This document shows positions 11,001 through 22,600 of a stretch of 64,000 nt of DNA, piece by piece; the stretch's first letter is position 1; the number at the start of each line of letters is the position of its first letter. The notes beneath the pieces were generated by a model. The model had not been told where the DNA came from. It made no database searches and was given only the letters and a program-made list of their open reading frames with translations. Origin of the DNA: Trebouxia sp. TZW2008 (Eukaryota; Chlorophyta; Trebouxiophyceae; Trebouxiales; Trebouxiaceae); assembly GCA_002118135.1 (NCBI GenBank), contig BDIU01000242.1, forward strand, positions 246,558 to 310,557, in the 5' to 3' direction. A program made the translations under genes and the position numbers.

Positions 11001-14000
11001 CATGTGGCAGTATGCCATGCTCTTTCACACTTTGCCAGAAATTGTGCCATTTGCATGCATGCCACATTTCTGTCCTTCTGTGGTGATGTCACATGCATGC
11101 CCTCCTCATCAGAGTGTGGCAACTGGCACTTGTGTGAGTAGCCTTCTCCGCTGAGGTTCTGCTGCTGTCAGCAAGTGAACTCACATCATGCATCTGGCAT
11201 GGTGCATCTCAGGGCTGCAAGGATGTATCACAGCTGTTGATTGAGCCTCAAGCCTTCCTGCATAAGCAGTGTCGATCAATAGCTCTGCCTTTTCATTGTT
11301 ACATTGATTCAGGAATTGTTTGTTTGATCAGAGCGCCAAAGACTGCTTGCCCATTTGCAGGAACCGGCATTTCAGGATGATTTGGAGCTGCAAGGCAGGC
11401 AAAGCGCATGTCCTGACTCCTACAACCAGATTTGCCACCGCGCCTGGTATGCTGTGATGTCCTTACAAGTCCTGATGATTTGACGCGCTTTCACGACGCA
11501 TGCAATTGCTTAGCATCCTCTCACAATTCCCTGCTGCTGTGGGCAAATTTACACATTGAATGAGTGTATGAAGTGTGTGCATTCCTGTGCATGCACACCC
11601 AAAACCCTTCATCTGCACTGCAACGTACATAGGTACAAATCCTTGCAGATGGATTCCGTAGAAAGCTCCGTGGCATATGGGGCGTCACAAATGGCATATA
11701 AGAATGGTAGAGAGCATCTTAGCAGCAACTTGCACGTGCTGTGATTGTACCTTACGTGAGCTTTGGATTGTGCTGCAGGCGTCACTAAGTCACAGCGCCA
11801 GCTGTTCATGGACACACTGATCTGTAATGTTGAACCTGACGCTAAGCTCCTAATGGCAGATATGGTCCCTTCTGCCATGAGTGTGAGCTCAAACCGCCAT
11901 GTGAACATTCCTGGTGCATCTCGACATCTGGGATATGTGGTGCATGGACAGCATGAGGTCAAGGTGGCGCACAAGTGTGATGCCTTTGATGCTACTTCAG
12001 ATGCTGTGCCACTGACCCAAGAGCGTAAGACCTTTTATAGAACTCTGCTTTGCCAGCATATGCCCACCACCCTGACATCATCTGTGCAATGCGTGATCTC
12101 CTCAGTTAATTGCAATTTGCTGCTGGCTATGTTGGCTGTATATTGCATGCATCGCTTTTGATTTGCATCCCTGATACTTGGTAGCAAGTTGTGTCGCAAC
12201 ACCACGTCACATCTCAGCAACAATCTTTGATGATGTGTGAGCTTGCAACAGCGCTGATCAAAACAGCATCACAGATGGCAAGGATACTGAATGCATTAAG
12301 GGGGTAACTGCAGGGGTGCAGGGGTTGAGCAGGCTGCAGGGGTTGGTCAAGACAGCGAGCACATGGGTCAAAACTTGTATTACAGACCGTGATAGCATCA
12401 CATGGAACGTCAAGGGTATTCACTGCGGCAGCAGTGATGCAGGGTATTGTGCATGAGTAGGTCCTGAAACCTAGAGTGAAGTGTTGCTGGGGTGATGCAG
12501 GGGTGCAGGTGTGGGCGGAGCAGGCTGCAGGGCATGTGGAGGCAGTGGCCATTTTCAGGGCTGGAGGGCTGCCAGCCTCTGTGCGCACCATTGCCCATTG
12601 TGGCTTCACTGGCACTGTTGCCTACAGCCTTATAGGTCAGTTAAGAAGTACTTTCAAGCACAAACAGTGTTACTGAAGGAGTTTGATCTCGCAACATACA
12701 GCCACATGCATCAGGATTGCAGGGCCTGTGTGCGCACCATGCCCATCGTGGCTTCACTGGCACTGTTGCCTACAGTCGTTGTAGGTCAGTGTAGAGATAG
12801 CATCAAGCACAACTGGCATTGTGCAAAAGCAACCTGTTCTGGCAATTTACTGTCAGATCAATTGGGGCTGAGGGGCTGCTGACCTTTGTAGGCACCACTG
12901 TGGCTTCACTGGCACTGTTGCCTGCAGCCTGACAGGTCAGTTGAGAAGTAGTATCAAGCACAACCGGCATCATGTAAAAAAAAGCTGTTCTGGCAAGATA
13001 CTGTCAAATGTACTGGGAATGAGGGGCTGCCTGCCTCATTGCCCACCATTGCCTTCTTTGGCCTCGAAAGGCAATGTGGCTTACAGCCTTGTAGGTCAGT
13101 GCAGAGGCAGCATCAAGCACGAATGGCATCATTTGAAGGAAACCTGATCTGACAGTATACTGCCAGATGTACTAGGGTCAAGGGACTGCCCGCCTCCATG
13201 CGCGCCATTGCCCTTTTTGGCCTTGCAGGCAACGTGGCTTACTGCCTGATAAGTTTACTGAAGTTTGTTATCAAATATGTTTAGTTGCTGGCAGTCTGTA
13301 CAAGTCAGCATAGCATTGATGTCCAGCACAATTGCCATTGTTCAAAGGTACCTGACCTGACAACATGTAGCCAGAGAAGTATATCCGCTGGCGCTGTTGC
13401 CTACAGCCTCATAGGTCAGTATAAGTTCCCTGCTCACTTGATCTGCTCCCCAACACTCTTCATGCAACCACTTGAAGCTGCTGTTGCTATAAGCCTTATG
13501 CTCACAGATTGCAGCTCAAAAGCACTGCGTGGGGGCTTCTGTCAAGTTCTGTTCTCTGACGTAAACTTCTTTGCTCAATAGCACAGATTTGCTGATCTGT
13601 GGCAGTCAAGCATAGAAGCTGCAGTTTGGGCTTCTCATTTTTGTGAGCTCCCTGCCATTGCTGATCTGCAACACTGGGGATGTTGTTGCAGGACCTGGGA
13701 GCCATTACTGTGAGCATATTGGACGATGTCATCAGAGCAATAGAGTCTTCTTTGTGGTCAATTTCCTTACTGGCATGTTGGCGCAAAAATGTCATGACCC
13801 AGAGTGCAGCCATTTCAGGTATGATGACATACTTTCAATGCTTGTTGGCGTTTGTCAAAGGAATTGGAGTCAAGAAAGGATTATGTTCGGCAAAAAATGG
13901 TTTGCCGACAACTTGTCACCCTTCCCAGTTCAGACTGGCACACCCAAGGCTTGCCACACAAGCATGGGCCGGAGTAGCTCAGTTGGTAGAGCGCAAGGCT

Positions 14001-14738
14001 CTTAACCTTGTGGTCAAGGGTTCGAGCCCCTTCTTCGGTGACCGCAATTTTTGCCCTCTTGACAGTGCCATCTTCGAGCAACATATTCGTTTTTGCCACG
14101 AGCAACGTACTGTGCTGAGCTTGCTGATGATGCCATCTTTGTGCAACGATTGAGGAATATACTTGTTTTTGCCTGGCACTGCTCATCACTGAACGCATGG
14201 CATGTACACAGTCTACAGCAAACCCAAAAATGATTTTGCAGCGGTCTATCATTGCAGTCAAGGTCTTCGTTGTGCTTGTGAGAAAAGCGGCAGTGGTCTG
14301 TGATGTCGTTTTGCTTGTGAGAAAAGCAAAAATCAGGCGCCGAATCGGGGAATTGAACCCCGGCCTCCCGCGTGACAGGCGGGAATACTGACCACTATAC
14401 GAATTCGACCCAGTATTGGACTAGGCTGTCACAGGAGGTTGTGATTCACTGTTGCTGCCACGCGAAAATCAGCCATCCATTTTGCCGGTACTCTTGTGAA
14501 TATATAGTCCAACCGCCTCAGTCTGTGTTGGGCAAGGAGCACGACAGGCTTCGTGTAGGCAGTACCGAATTTCTGATTCCTGAGTTGCATATGTGCAAGC
14601 AGCAAGCATGCCCAAGCTTGTTTTGGACACGTCCTACTCGATTGTTCCACTATTTGAGTTAGTCACTCAAGTTGTAATGCTTGCAGGTCCACTTGGACAC
14701 CTCTACCACAACCCATTTTGCAACTGATGGAGAGGTGA
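6205..14738 (+). CDS. PRIMPOL: Primase-polymerase PrimPol with long N-terminal extension
   Basis: Archaeo-eukaryotic primase that can restart DNA synthesis past lesions by repriming. Eleven exons with closed phases: 6205-7479, 7632-8663, 9014-9133, 9780-9904, 10274-10436, 10837-10922, 11361-11446, 11779-12024, 12531-12635, 13692-13818 and 14687-14738; about 1138 residues, twice the human length. Homology starts near residue 709 (AFQWQKDAIDFADACNKH). Catalytic motif I is CHLYFDTEF (Asp and Glu kept), motif II KFSRHLVL and motif III VDTAVYTRNRHFR. The zinc-binding module has Cys and His in HYCEHIGRCH and two Cys in KCHDPEC, followed by the terminal STWTPLPQPILQLMER, which aligns with the human FPLPAEV region. 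The first 700 residues are Gln/Ser/Ala-rich and include a CAG-encoded polyglutamine. Start uncertain: the frame is open to 6067 without an ATG. Two tRNA genes lie in the last intron. Confidence 0.88.
7989..8018 (+). repeat. CAG repeat encoding polyglutamine in PrimPol
   Basis: Nearly uninterrupted CAG triplets in exon 2 of PrimPol encode about ten consecutive glutamines. Further Gln-rich patches follow at 8161-8240. Confidence 0.95.
12636..13440 (+). repeat. Five decayed tandem copies of PrimPol exon 9 plus its donor site
   Basis: After functional exon 9 (12531-12635) the intron holds about five further copies of its 3' part. Each has TTCACTGGCACTGTTGCCTA or a variant followed by a GTCAGT-like donor, at roughly 12785, 12936, 13095, 13240 and 13415, so the unit is about 150 bp. 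Between them AAGCACAA-TGGCAT motifs repeat as well. The copies lack the 5' half of the exon and carry frame damage, so only the first copy is usable. Confidence 0.85.
13968..14040 (+). tRNA. trnK: tRNA-Lys (anticodon CUU)
   Basis: A full cloverleaf can be drawn. The acceptor stem GCCGGAG pairs with CTTCGGT (two G-U pairs). The D arm starts GCTCAGTTGGTAGAGC, the anticodon loop is CTCTTAA within AAGG/CCTT, and the T loop TTCGAGC follows GGG. No intron and no encoded CCA, as expected for a nuclear gene. It lies on the same strand as PrimPol and inside its last intron. Confidence 0.95.
14338..14409 (-). tRNA. trnD: tRNA-Asp (anticodon GUC)
   Basis: Read on the minus strand: the acceptor stem GTCGAAT pairs with ATTCGGC, the D arm contains GTATAGTGGT, the anticodon stem-loop is CCCGC-CTGTCAC-GCGGG and the T arm is CGGGG-TTCAATT-CCCCG. 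No intron and no encoded CCA. It is antisense to PrimPol and within its last intron, about 300 bp from tRNA-Lys. Confidence 0.95.
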
Positions 14739-15327
14739 CTGCGCAGCAAACAAAGATTTGCACAAACTGCAACACGTTTGCTACTGTTTGCTGATCTCCC
14801 TCAGCAATTCTAGTGCCAGCACAGCAGAGAGAGTGAAGCCTAGTATGGCAGCAACAGAGGCAACAGCATTGGATGTAACAGCTGAAATGGCCCAGGAGCC
14901 AGTCATTGCTAGCAAATAGCATGATGCACCTTGCTACTTGCAGAGACTTACCTGAAAGCTGCAAGTAGCAATGCCAAGCAGACAATACACATGTATTAGC
15001 TTGGGTCATGGCAACGACCTTGTCTGTAATGGGGATGTAGTTGGTTGCGTGTGTCTCTCCTCTTGTTTAAGGTAAGCTTGTGAGCAAAAAAGTTGCAATT
15101 GTTTTTTATGCAATGCCAGGCATCATTGAGCATGGCAGCAAGTTGATGAAGTTCAGGGTAGACGCTTTCTGGCATCGTGAAAGCCTTGCTTTTGCACATC
15201 TGGCTCCCAGCAAGCGCTGCTGGGTGCAGGTGACTTCAAGCAATACGCGTCGTGAACTCCATATCATGTAATGCTTGACCCTCAACAGCCTACGAGCTGT
15301 TGAAGGGCTCCAACTGGAATGTTACAG
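14739..15327. other. Intergenic region, no firm gene
   Basis: Lies between the PrimPol stop and the convergent hydrolase end. A minus-strand open segment near 15060-15200 (with ELHQLAAMLNDAWHC) looks mildly protein-like, but no splice partners or domain could be assigned. Confidence 0.35.
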
Positions 15328-16606
15328 TCACTTGGATGCAGCGCTGTTTGAAGATTGCTCAGCCACTTGAATAAGCGGGCTGTCTAACAGCTGATATGTG
15401 AGCCACTTTGCTGCACATGCATCATTCAGTAGTTGAGCTTTGATATCTGCATCAATGAGCTCTGAAAGAAGTGTGAGACGCTCATCTTGTTCTGCCTCTG
15501 TTGTGAAGGTCTGCTCTGTGCTGAGGGGCAGTCCACAAGGTGCTCTCTGCACATTGCAGTACAGTATCAGACTAAATCACTGCCAGAGCACCAATGTGTC
15601 ATGTGAAACATCTGCAAGCTTTTGGCCATGATGAGCAAAATTTGCCCAGGCACTTGCTTGGTCTTGATGTGCCAATCTTTCAGCTTGACACATGAGACAT
15701 TTGCACACAGCAGCAGCTAGCAGCAGAACAAATAGGTTAGATGCCGGCAACAATTTGTGAAAGCACAGGGGATGAAGCTAAGGACCACCCACAAGTCTGT
15801 ATCAGCAGTTGAGAGACAAGAGAACATTAAGGACAAAAGCATATGGCTTCTGAAAATTGTCATGTTGAAGCCAAACATCAAACTTGGCTGCCTTTTTAGA
15901 CAGAGGCTCCCGATATGACGTTTGACAGCATAGACTTCACTTTTCCAAGCACTGAGTTAGACTTTATGTTCACTCAATACTGACAGTGCACAGTATGAAC
16001 TGTGGGTCGCAGGCACCTGATGTGGCGAAGAAGCAGGATTCCAGTCAGTCATTGCATAGTGGTTGCCTGAGCTGAGTGCTATGTGTTTGACACAGCGCCC
16101 CATGATCTGCCTGTACAGCTCTGTGCCCCGGTCTGCAATTTTGTACTGGCTGGGCAGGTCAAGAATATACCGTCAGGTACTTCTGCAGTCAAAGGCACAA
16201 TCAGCGTGCGCATGCAAGACATGTTGAGTAGGCTGCCAAAAGCATGTGCATAGCAGAGGTATATGGGTGTGTCGGAAATATCATATTAAAGCTGAATATG
16301 TGTCCAGAAGACCTGACAATGCCCAGCAAGCAGGTTTGGCCTCAAAACCTCACGCAGAATCTCATGTAACTCGACGTCGAATCTCTCGAAGTTCTGTACT
16401 TGAACAACTTTGCATGCTAGACATTTAGTCTCTGAAGAGCATTGAGACAAGGAAAGGATCAACAGTAGACGCCAACAGGCTACTTGACAGGGCGTCTTTG
16501 TTGTCAAAAGCAGCTGAGAGGACCCCACACATGTGCCGCATATACACATAGGCAGCGAAACAGTCATGACAGTGCATGCCAGCATGCCCAACAAGCACAA
16601 GTGACT

Positions 16607-16690
16607 GTGGCTGTGGCTGTGGCTGTAACTGTAAACTGTAAACTGTAATTGTAACTGTAGCTGTAACTGTATCTGTAACTGTAACTGTAA
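16607..16690. repeat. TGTAAC/TGTGGC hexamer satellite
   Basis: Run of hexamers shifting from TGTGGC to TGTAAC, with interspersed TGTAAACTGTAAA variants, within an intron of the hydrolase. Confidence 0.9.
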
Positions 16691-17059
16691 CAACACTGCA
16701 CTTGCAGCAAAGCCAACAGCACCAAAGACTTTGTGTCCACCAATTGAGGTTGCCTTACCTAAAGTGTTAGAGCTTTGCCAGCCAGCCTCAAACACAATGG
16801 CGCCTTTGATAATATTGTCATTGTTGTCATCTACAATATCTGCGTAACTTCAGCAGTACGCTTGTTTTAGGTCTTGGCACACACCTGCCACAACATAGGT
16901 TATATGTGACATCTTATGATGACTGCTTATCATAGCGTCGAAACCTCAAGGTTTGGCAAATCCAGACTTCTCAGCTCAGTGCAGAGCTTACGCACAGCTC
17001 AAATTCACAACCACATGATATGGCCAGCAAGTATCCTCCCAGTAGCCGTTGAACATTCT

Positions 17060-17341
17060 CGATTCTGCCCACCTAAGAACATCTGCAATACAACTGTACT
17101 GCCCAATAAAAAGGCCAAAAAGCACAACTGAGTCCAACGTGACTCTTTTCGTGGCATTCTGACCATTTAGTGACAGCGCAACGTAAGCATAAAGGTAGTG
17201 ACATTGCTCACCTGAGATCATCTGCAATGCCATTGTGCCACCCAAGGAATGGCAATACTGAGCGCAGTCTAACACATTTGATGGCTTTCTGAGAATTGAG
17301 TGACAGTGCAACACAAGCACAAAGATAGCAACATTGCTCAC
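17060..17341 (-). repeat. Two decayed copies of the hydrolase elbow exon end
   Basis: Downstream of the functional exon end at 17342, two further copies of about 130-140 bp occur, with donor-like ends near 17212 and 17075. One still encodes CHSLGGTMALQMIS; the other lacks the GHSLGG motif. Each carries the 3' part of the exon and its donor. The first copy in transcription order is the only one joined to the rest of the exon. Confidence 0.8.
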
Positions 17342-17969
17342 CTGAAATCATTTGCAATGCTACTGCACCACCCAAGGAATGGCCAAGAAGTACAACTGAG
17401 TCCGATCTGACGCATTTTATGGCTTCCTGAGCATCTGTTGGCAGGGAAATGCCAGCGTAAAAGTTGTCACCAGAAGTGCAAAGGCTTGACTTCAGCAAGT
17501 TGTGTATGTCATTGAAGATGGAAGCTGTGGGTGCGCTGTAGCTGGTGTTGGAGCAGTGCTGCGCCCTGACAGCTGCATGTCATGCACGGAAGGTATCAAA
17601 GTAAAGCAAGCAGCATGAAATTCACAAGGATGAGAAACAACTGACTTGCTACAGTTACAACTGACGCCAGCGCGTTGTGGTGTGATGCGTGTGATACTTC
17701 TGACGAAGTCATTCATGCAAGTTGTGCAGTTGCATCTTCTGCATGTGTGAGCCTATGAGCATACTTGTGACCGTATGTAACAGAAAAGAATGGCCTGCTT
17801 GGCAGTCTGGTCAATCAGGGTGCAGCTGATCTGCAACAGCCACTAGATATCCTCTGCCGGCCAATTGGTAGTACAAGACAGGAGTAGTCTTGACTGTAGC
17901 AGTTTGCACCACTCATTAGCATGATCCAGGGCAGGTTACAATGGACTCCTGCATCCATTGCACAGCTTG

Positions 17970-18548
17970 CACCGCCGCGGATTGCTGTGATCTTGACGCA
18001 GGTGTATGCTGCAGGCAGTATGGTACAAGCATTATGATGCAAAGATGGTGGTGCTGTTGTGGGTTGACTGGGCAGTGCCGTGTGTTGATATGCATGAATG
18101 TTGTGTGCTGATGCGCAGAAGAAGCTATATTGCTGCATGAACAAGTGCAGGCAACTACACTTGCAACAGCACAGCCATGGCACATGTACAGCTGGTACGC
18201 ACACATAGGTCTGCAATGGCCGTGCGCGAATCACATCTACGCAGCACATGCTGTCATGCTCTAAGAACCTCTTGCGAGGCGAAGCGCTTCGTGCCTTCAG
18301 TCGGGTATACAAATGTCAGCTTGACGGGACCGGTCGTTGGCGTGGCAGACGGCACGTGAGGTTGTGTAGCTGCTGTGCGGCCGAGATCTAGGTTGATCGA
18401 GGTCTAAGAGGTGCTCTTGACCATCTGCGTGGAACGGTGCAGAGTCGTTAGCGGCCCGACGGGAGGAGTGCAGTGAGGACATCAACGGCACCAAGCCATC
18501 ACCACTGTGAACTAACTTGTGCAAGCAGCATAAAGCACTAAGCACGAC
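17970..18548. other. Region upstream of the hydrolase, no firm gene
   Basis: No convincing first exon of the hydrolase was found here. Open frames on both strands are short and of unremarkable composition. It probably includes the promoters of the minus-strand hydrolase and of the plus-strand reading frame starting at 18549. Confidence 0.35.
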
Positions 18549-18885
18549 GTGGCTTCCTCAATTGAGCGCAAAGAGCTTTCTGGTCGGCGCGTCGGCGAAG
18601 CCCAGGCAGCATCCAAACTCCGGATCCGTGCTGGGTGTCACAGGACAGGAGGCTGTTCATGCACACATGCATCCTTGATGTCTGAGCAGAATTGCATGAA
18701 GTCAACTTGCAGTCGATCTGGCCATGCAAGCGTCTACGCAACGAGGCCCTCCCATACGGAACAGGCAAGTAGCCGATCGCGAGGGCAATCGAGTCTTGAC
18801 GTCAAAGCTGGAAGAGTCATCGGCTTCCTCGGCTCAGAATCTAAAATCAGAAGCCACAGTCAAAGCTTTAGTGCAGCAACATGCC
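18549..18885 (+). CDS. Hypothetical reading frame cut by the hAT-like element
   Basis: An ATG at 18549 opens a frame starting MASSIERKELSGRRVGE, rich in charged residues. A second frame in 18724-18885 (with LEESSASSAQNLKSEATV) is also open. No domain is recognisable. The transposable element begins at 18886. It could be an upstream exon of the coiled-coil gene, a separate small gene, or chance. Confidence 0.2.
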
Positions 18886-19529
18886 CAGTGTTGGATTATC
18901 AACCCTTAATAAGGGTCTGGGGGGGTTGGTAACGCAATAACCCTTATTAAGGGTACAGTTAATTACTTTTAGTAACTCGCAAGAATAGTCAAATTGGGCC
19001 TTTCAATACCACTGAACACATCAAAACCATTAAAAAGGTCTGAATCTGTATTGAACAGGGAGCTTTCAGCAAATTAAGTGCAACAAAATCGTGTGCACAG
19101 TTTGCTGTCATTACAGCAATCAGACTTTGAAGTTGCAGATTTGTGCTTCGTGAGGCCAAACATACGAGCCAATAACACTTGTCAGCTGGGCTGCTCTGGT
19201 GGCCACTTTAAATCACTCAATGACATGGCAATGTGCACTATGATCATTGTGACCATCATTAGTAAGTCTGTGCTGGTGATTATAAGCATGCTGCAGGAGC
19301 GCTTTCAGGCCCATTCTGAGGCGTGTTTTCAGTTAATCTGTGCATACAGGCCTCTCAAAGAACACTGCTGCACAGCCAGCTACCCGCCAATGCAAGCAGC
19401 GCTGTTTTTGACGCTCTTAAGAGTTGTTAAGGATTGTTAAGGGCAAATTTGACAGGAGGTCATTAACCTTCGTTAATAAGTTAATTAACAGGTTAATAAC
19501 CCCCTAGATTATCAACTTGGCCAACACTG
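18886..19529. mobile_element. Non-autonomous hAT-like element (MITE)
   Basis: 644 bp bounded by the terminal inverted repeat CAGTGTTGG at the left and its complement CCAACACTG at the right. The flanks carry an 8-bp target-site duplication with one mismatch: AACATGCC at 18878-18885 and AACGTGCC at 19530-19537. Subterminal sequence is AT-rich with palindromes of the CCCTTAATAAGGG type and repeated GTTAATAA. No transposase frame is present. The CAG-starting ends and 8-bp duplication are typical of the hAT superfamily. It sits 127 bp upstream of the coiled-coil gene's ATG. Confidence 0.8.
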
Positions 19530-19655
19530 AACGTGCCAAACTCTGTAGTGCTGTCAAGTTCTCTATTATAGCCTCCCAGATGAGTTGTCATTGTGTGTAG
19601 AGTTTCTTCGACGTGCGATTGAGAAGCGCCTGGAGAGATAATCAGGAGTTGAGGC

Positions 19656-22600
19656 ATGGACACGAGCGCGGCAGATACTGAAGAAGCAGTAGAAGCTGTG
19701 CTGCAAGACGCTGTCCTCGCTGCAGAACAATCACTCAGCACAGTGCAGGACCCTGGTTATAGCCATTCAGCCGTCAGCAATGAGCCAGGCGTACGGCCCA
19801 ACTCTAACAGCGAGCCCTCCAGTACTGCTGATCAAGTGCCAAGTCAATCACAGGCCCCCGAAGGTCAACACGCTTTGAGCACGCAAGGCCCAGCAGCTTG
19901 TGTGCAGCTTTCTCCTGTTTCGTCAGCAATCAACCCCCTATTTCAGCCAAGCCAGCCTGTCAGACCGCAGTCAGCGCAACTTCAGCAAACTCTGTCAGCG
20001 CTGACAAGGCAGCTGTCAGACTTGGAGGCATCCATGCAGTCACCACAGACTGCACACCCTTCAGCAACAGACATTGCCACACTATCACATAGAGCTGGTG
20101 AGCTGTGCTTGCTGACTTTGTACTCACCCACAGTCAACACAACTTGCAGTGGTGTTTGATGATGTGACAGCAGTGGTGCAAAGGGCAGTCACCCTTGCCT
20201 TTCAACCTTGCTTTGCCTTGTCTGTCAAGGCTCTTTTCCAATACTGGCTAGACACTTTGTGACAATGACTGTTAGTTCCTGGTTCTGAAAAGTGCAGAAA
20301 AAAGCCTTGTCCTGCAGAGCTAAGCGCTAGTGATCCAGCAACTGCTGCCAGCAATGCTGTGACCCTGAGTGCTCTTCCGTCTTTTGCACACAACAGCAGC
20401 AGCAATGACGAGCTTACTGCAGCACAGCTTCTGCCAGCTGCTGAAGAAACCGCTCCTGCAGCTGCTGTACTACAAAATGCAGCTGATTCAGCACTTGATC
20501 TTCCTATTGCAGCCCTTGCTTCAAACGAGATACCTGCAGCTTCCAGCCGCAGTCCTGCAGCATTGGCTGTGTCTTGTGCAACAGCAACAGCTGTGACACC
20601 TGCAGCTGTAAAAGCAGAGGTTTCAGCTGCTGACTGGATTCCCCAACCCCCACAGATTCCTGCTGTCAGGCCAATTGCTCCTCGACGCTCAGCAAGTCTG
20701 CGCCACAGCATGTCAGCCATACCATACAAGTCTCAACTCAGCGTTCCTGCACACCGCAACAGCGCCCCTCAGCACGTTTCTCACTACAACAGTCTGAAGC
20801 AAGATGGTTTGGACGATGGGTGGTCAGATGGCGTTGAAGGTGCATTGGGTGAGCAAGTGTCAAGGAAGAATGACAGCTTGATGGATGAGCAAGGCTGGAA
20901 GAATGATGATAAAGAGGTTGCGATGCAAAGACCTGTGACAGCTGGAGATGCTAGGTCAAGGCAGGCAGTATCACAGTCATGTGAAGCTGTACATTTAAGG
21001 CGGCCACAGACGGCATTCCCTGCTGCCCAAGCATGGCACCACAAGCAAAGGTATTCTGTATTGTCTTGTACCGACTGCGTCCTTGACTTAGTAATCACCT
21101 TGCTCAGCATGGCACAGCAAGCAGAGGAAGCTGCACTTTGTTGTTACAGTGCATCACTTGTCCACCTCTTGATGTGTCACTTGCATTCTGACCTTCAAAG
21201 CGCCTGTAATGCACTATGCCTTGGTAGCAGTAGCTTTCTGCTTTTGTAGCTGCCAGAAGCTGCACATCAGGGCAGCGATAACGTGGTCACAGTACGGCAG
21301 TCACAACAACTTATTGATTGATTGCTCAACCGTTTAGTTGGTTGCAAGACTGACTGATCAATTGATTCCAAAAATTGATTGACAGATAAGGGTATTGATT
21401 CATCAGACTCTGCGCAGCCCCAGCGCCTCCCCACAATGCTCTCGCTGCCTGCAGAGCAAGTTGGGAGTTTCAGCATCAGCCCTTGGAGGCTGAGAATGAT
21501 GAGGAGGGCAATTTTGGAATGCCCTTATCCCCTGCACGGCAACGTATGAGACATGCTGTGGAGCGAGAGTCATGTCTCAGGTGAGTCATGTCTCACAAAA
21601 CCTGAAAAAGCGCAGGACCGGTTGGAGACTGTGTTCTTCCTGACGTCCTCTGTGTATTTCAAAGCCTGTGCCCTGCAAGCAAGAGACAAGCAAGCAGGCA
21701 TGTGTATATGCAGTTGTTGGTTGTCTTGACCCTATTGAGGCTCCTTTTCTCCTTGCATACCTGGCAGAGTCTTGCAGTAACTCTGTCACCAAGCAAAGCT
21801 TTGGTGTGCTTCTCCTGTTTGTACCCGTTGTTTTTGTTCAGCTGAGATTTATTTCGGAGTCCGGCAATTGAAACATGTGTTTGTATGCTTGATGCACATT
21901 TGACAAAATGTTACATGAAGCCATCGCCAGTGCAGGCTGGAGGCAGAGTTGACAGCTGTGGACCTGGATACATTACTGCAGCAGAGAGCTGCTCCCCCTC
22001 TTGTTTCATTCAAACTATCTCCTTGTGGGAGCAAGCAAATGCAGTTACATGAAATCATTGCAAGTGAGTACATCACTGTCATGACATTGCAAGTGCAGGC
22101 TGGAAGCAGAGATGGCAGCGTTGGATTTAGATGAGCTTTTGCAGCAGAAGGCTGCTGCCCAGGAGGCTGCCAAGGATGCTGCCAGTCAGAATGTGCAGCT
22201 GCATAAAGAGCTGCAAGAGGTGTGCCTACCGTCTGTCTGTTTATCCATCCTTCACCACGAAACCTGCTATGCACATGCACCAACAGAATCTCGGGTATCA
22301 TTGGCTCTGACAGTGTATCATGTCAGCGTACACAATCATTTCAACCAATATTTTGGCTTTTGTTGAGTGCCGCCTTCTCGCACATAAGTCACAGCTTTAG
22401 CTCATGTGACGCAACCTGCAGACAATGCAACACGTCAGCGAGTGATGGAGGTGCATCTAAACCCAACGGCAGCTGAGAAACTGAGCTTGACTGGCTGCTG
22501 TGCTGTTGCTGCTAGTCACATGCTAGTGACAAGCAAAAACCAGTGGATTGTTTCACAGGTGAGACAGCAGCTCAATGCTGCGCTGCATGATGCAAGCCGG

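Larger units (their letters stand above)
15328..17960 (-). pseudogene. Alpha/beta-hydrolase, possibly degenerate
   Basis: Recognisable hydrolase pieces lie in the right order on the minus strand. Near 17900 is PWIMLMSGANCYSQDYS, the strand-turn before the first helix, then out of frame QLAGRGYLVAVAD. An exon ending at 17342 holds the nucleophile elbow VVLLGHSLGGAVALQMIS (catalytic Ser in GHSLGG). At 16759-16839 is GAIVFEAGWQSSNTL. At 16017-16132 is SGNHYAMTDW with the likely catalytic His. A C-terminal exon at 15328-15546 ends at a stop. The last four are mutually in phase. Damage: a frame change near 17870, another near 16150, and no clear exon for the catalytic acid. The elbow exon's 3' end is present three times. 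Either this is a decaying gene or my exon model misses parts. It would act on an ester or lipid; the substrate is unknown. Confidence 0.5.

Noticed and set aside
12416..13600. A CRISPR-like or satellite array
   Set aside because: The ~150-bp units contain exon 9 coding sequence and donor sites, so they are tandem exon-junction copies, not short identical repeats with unique spacers.
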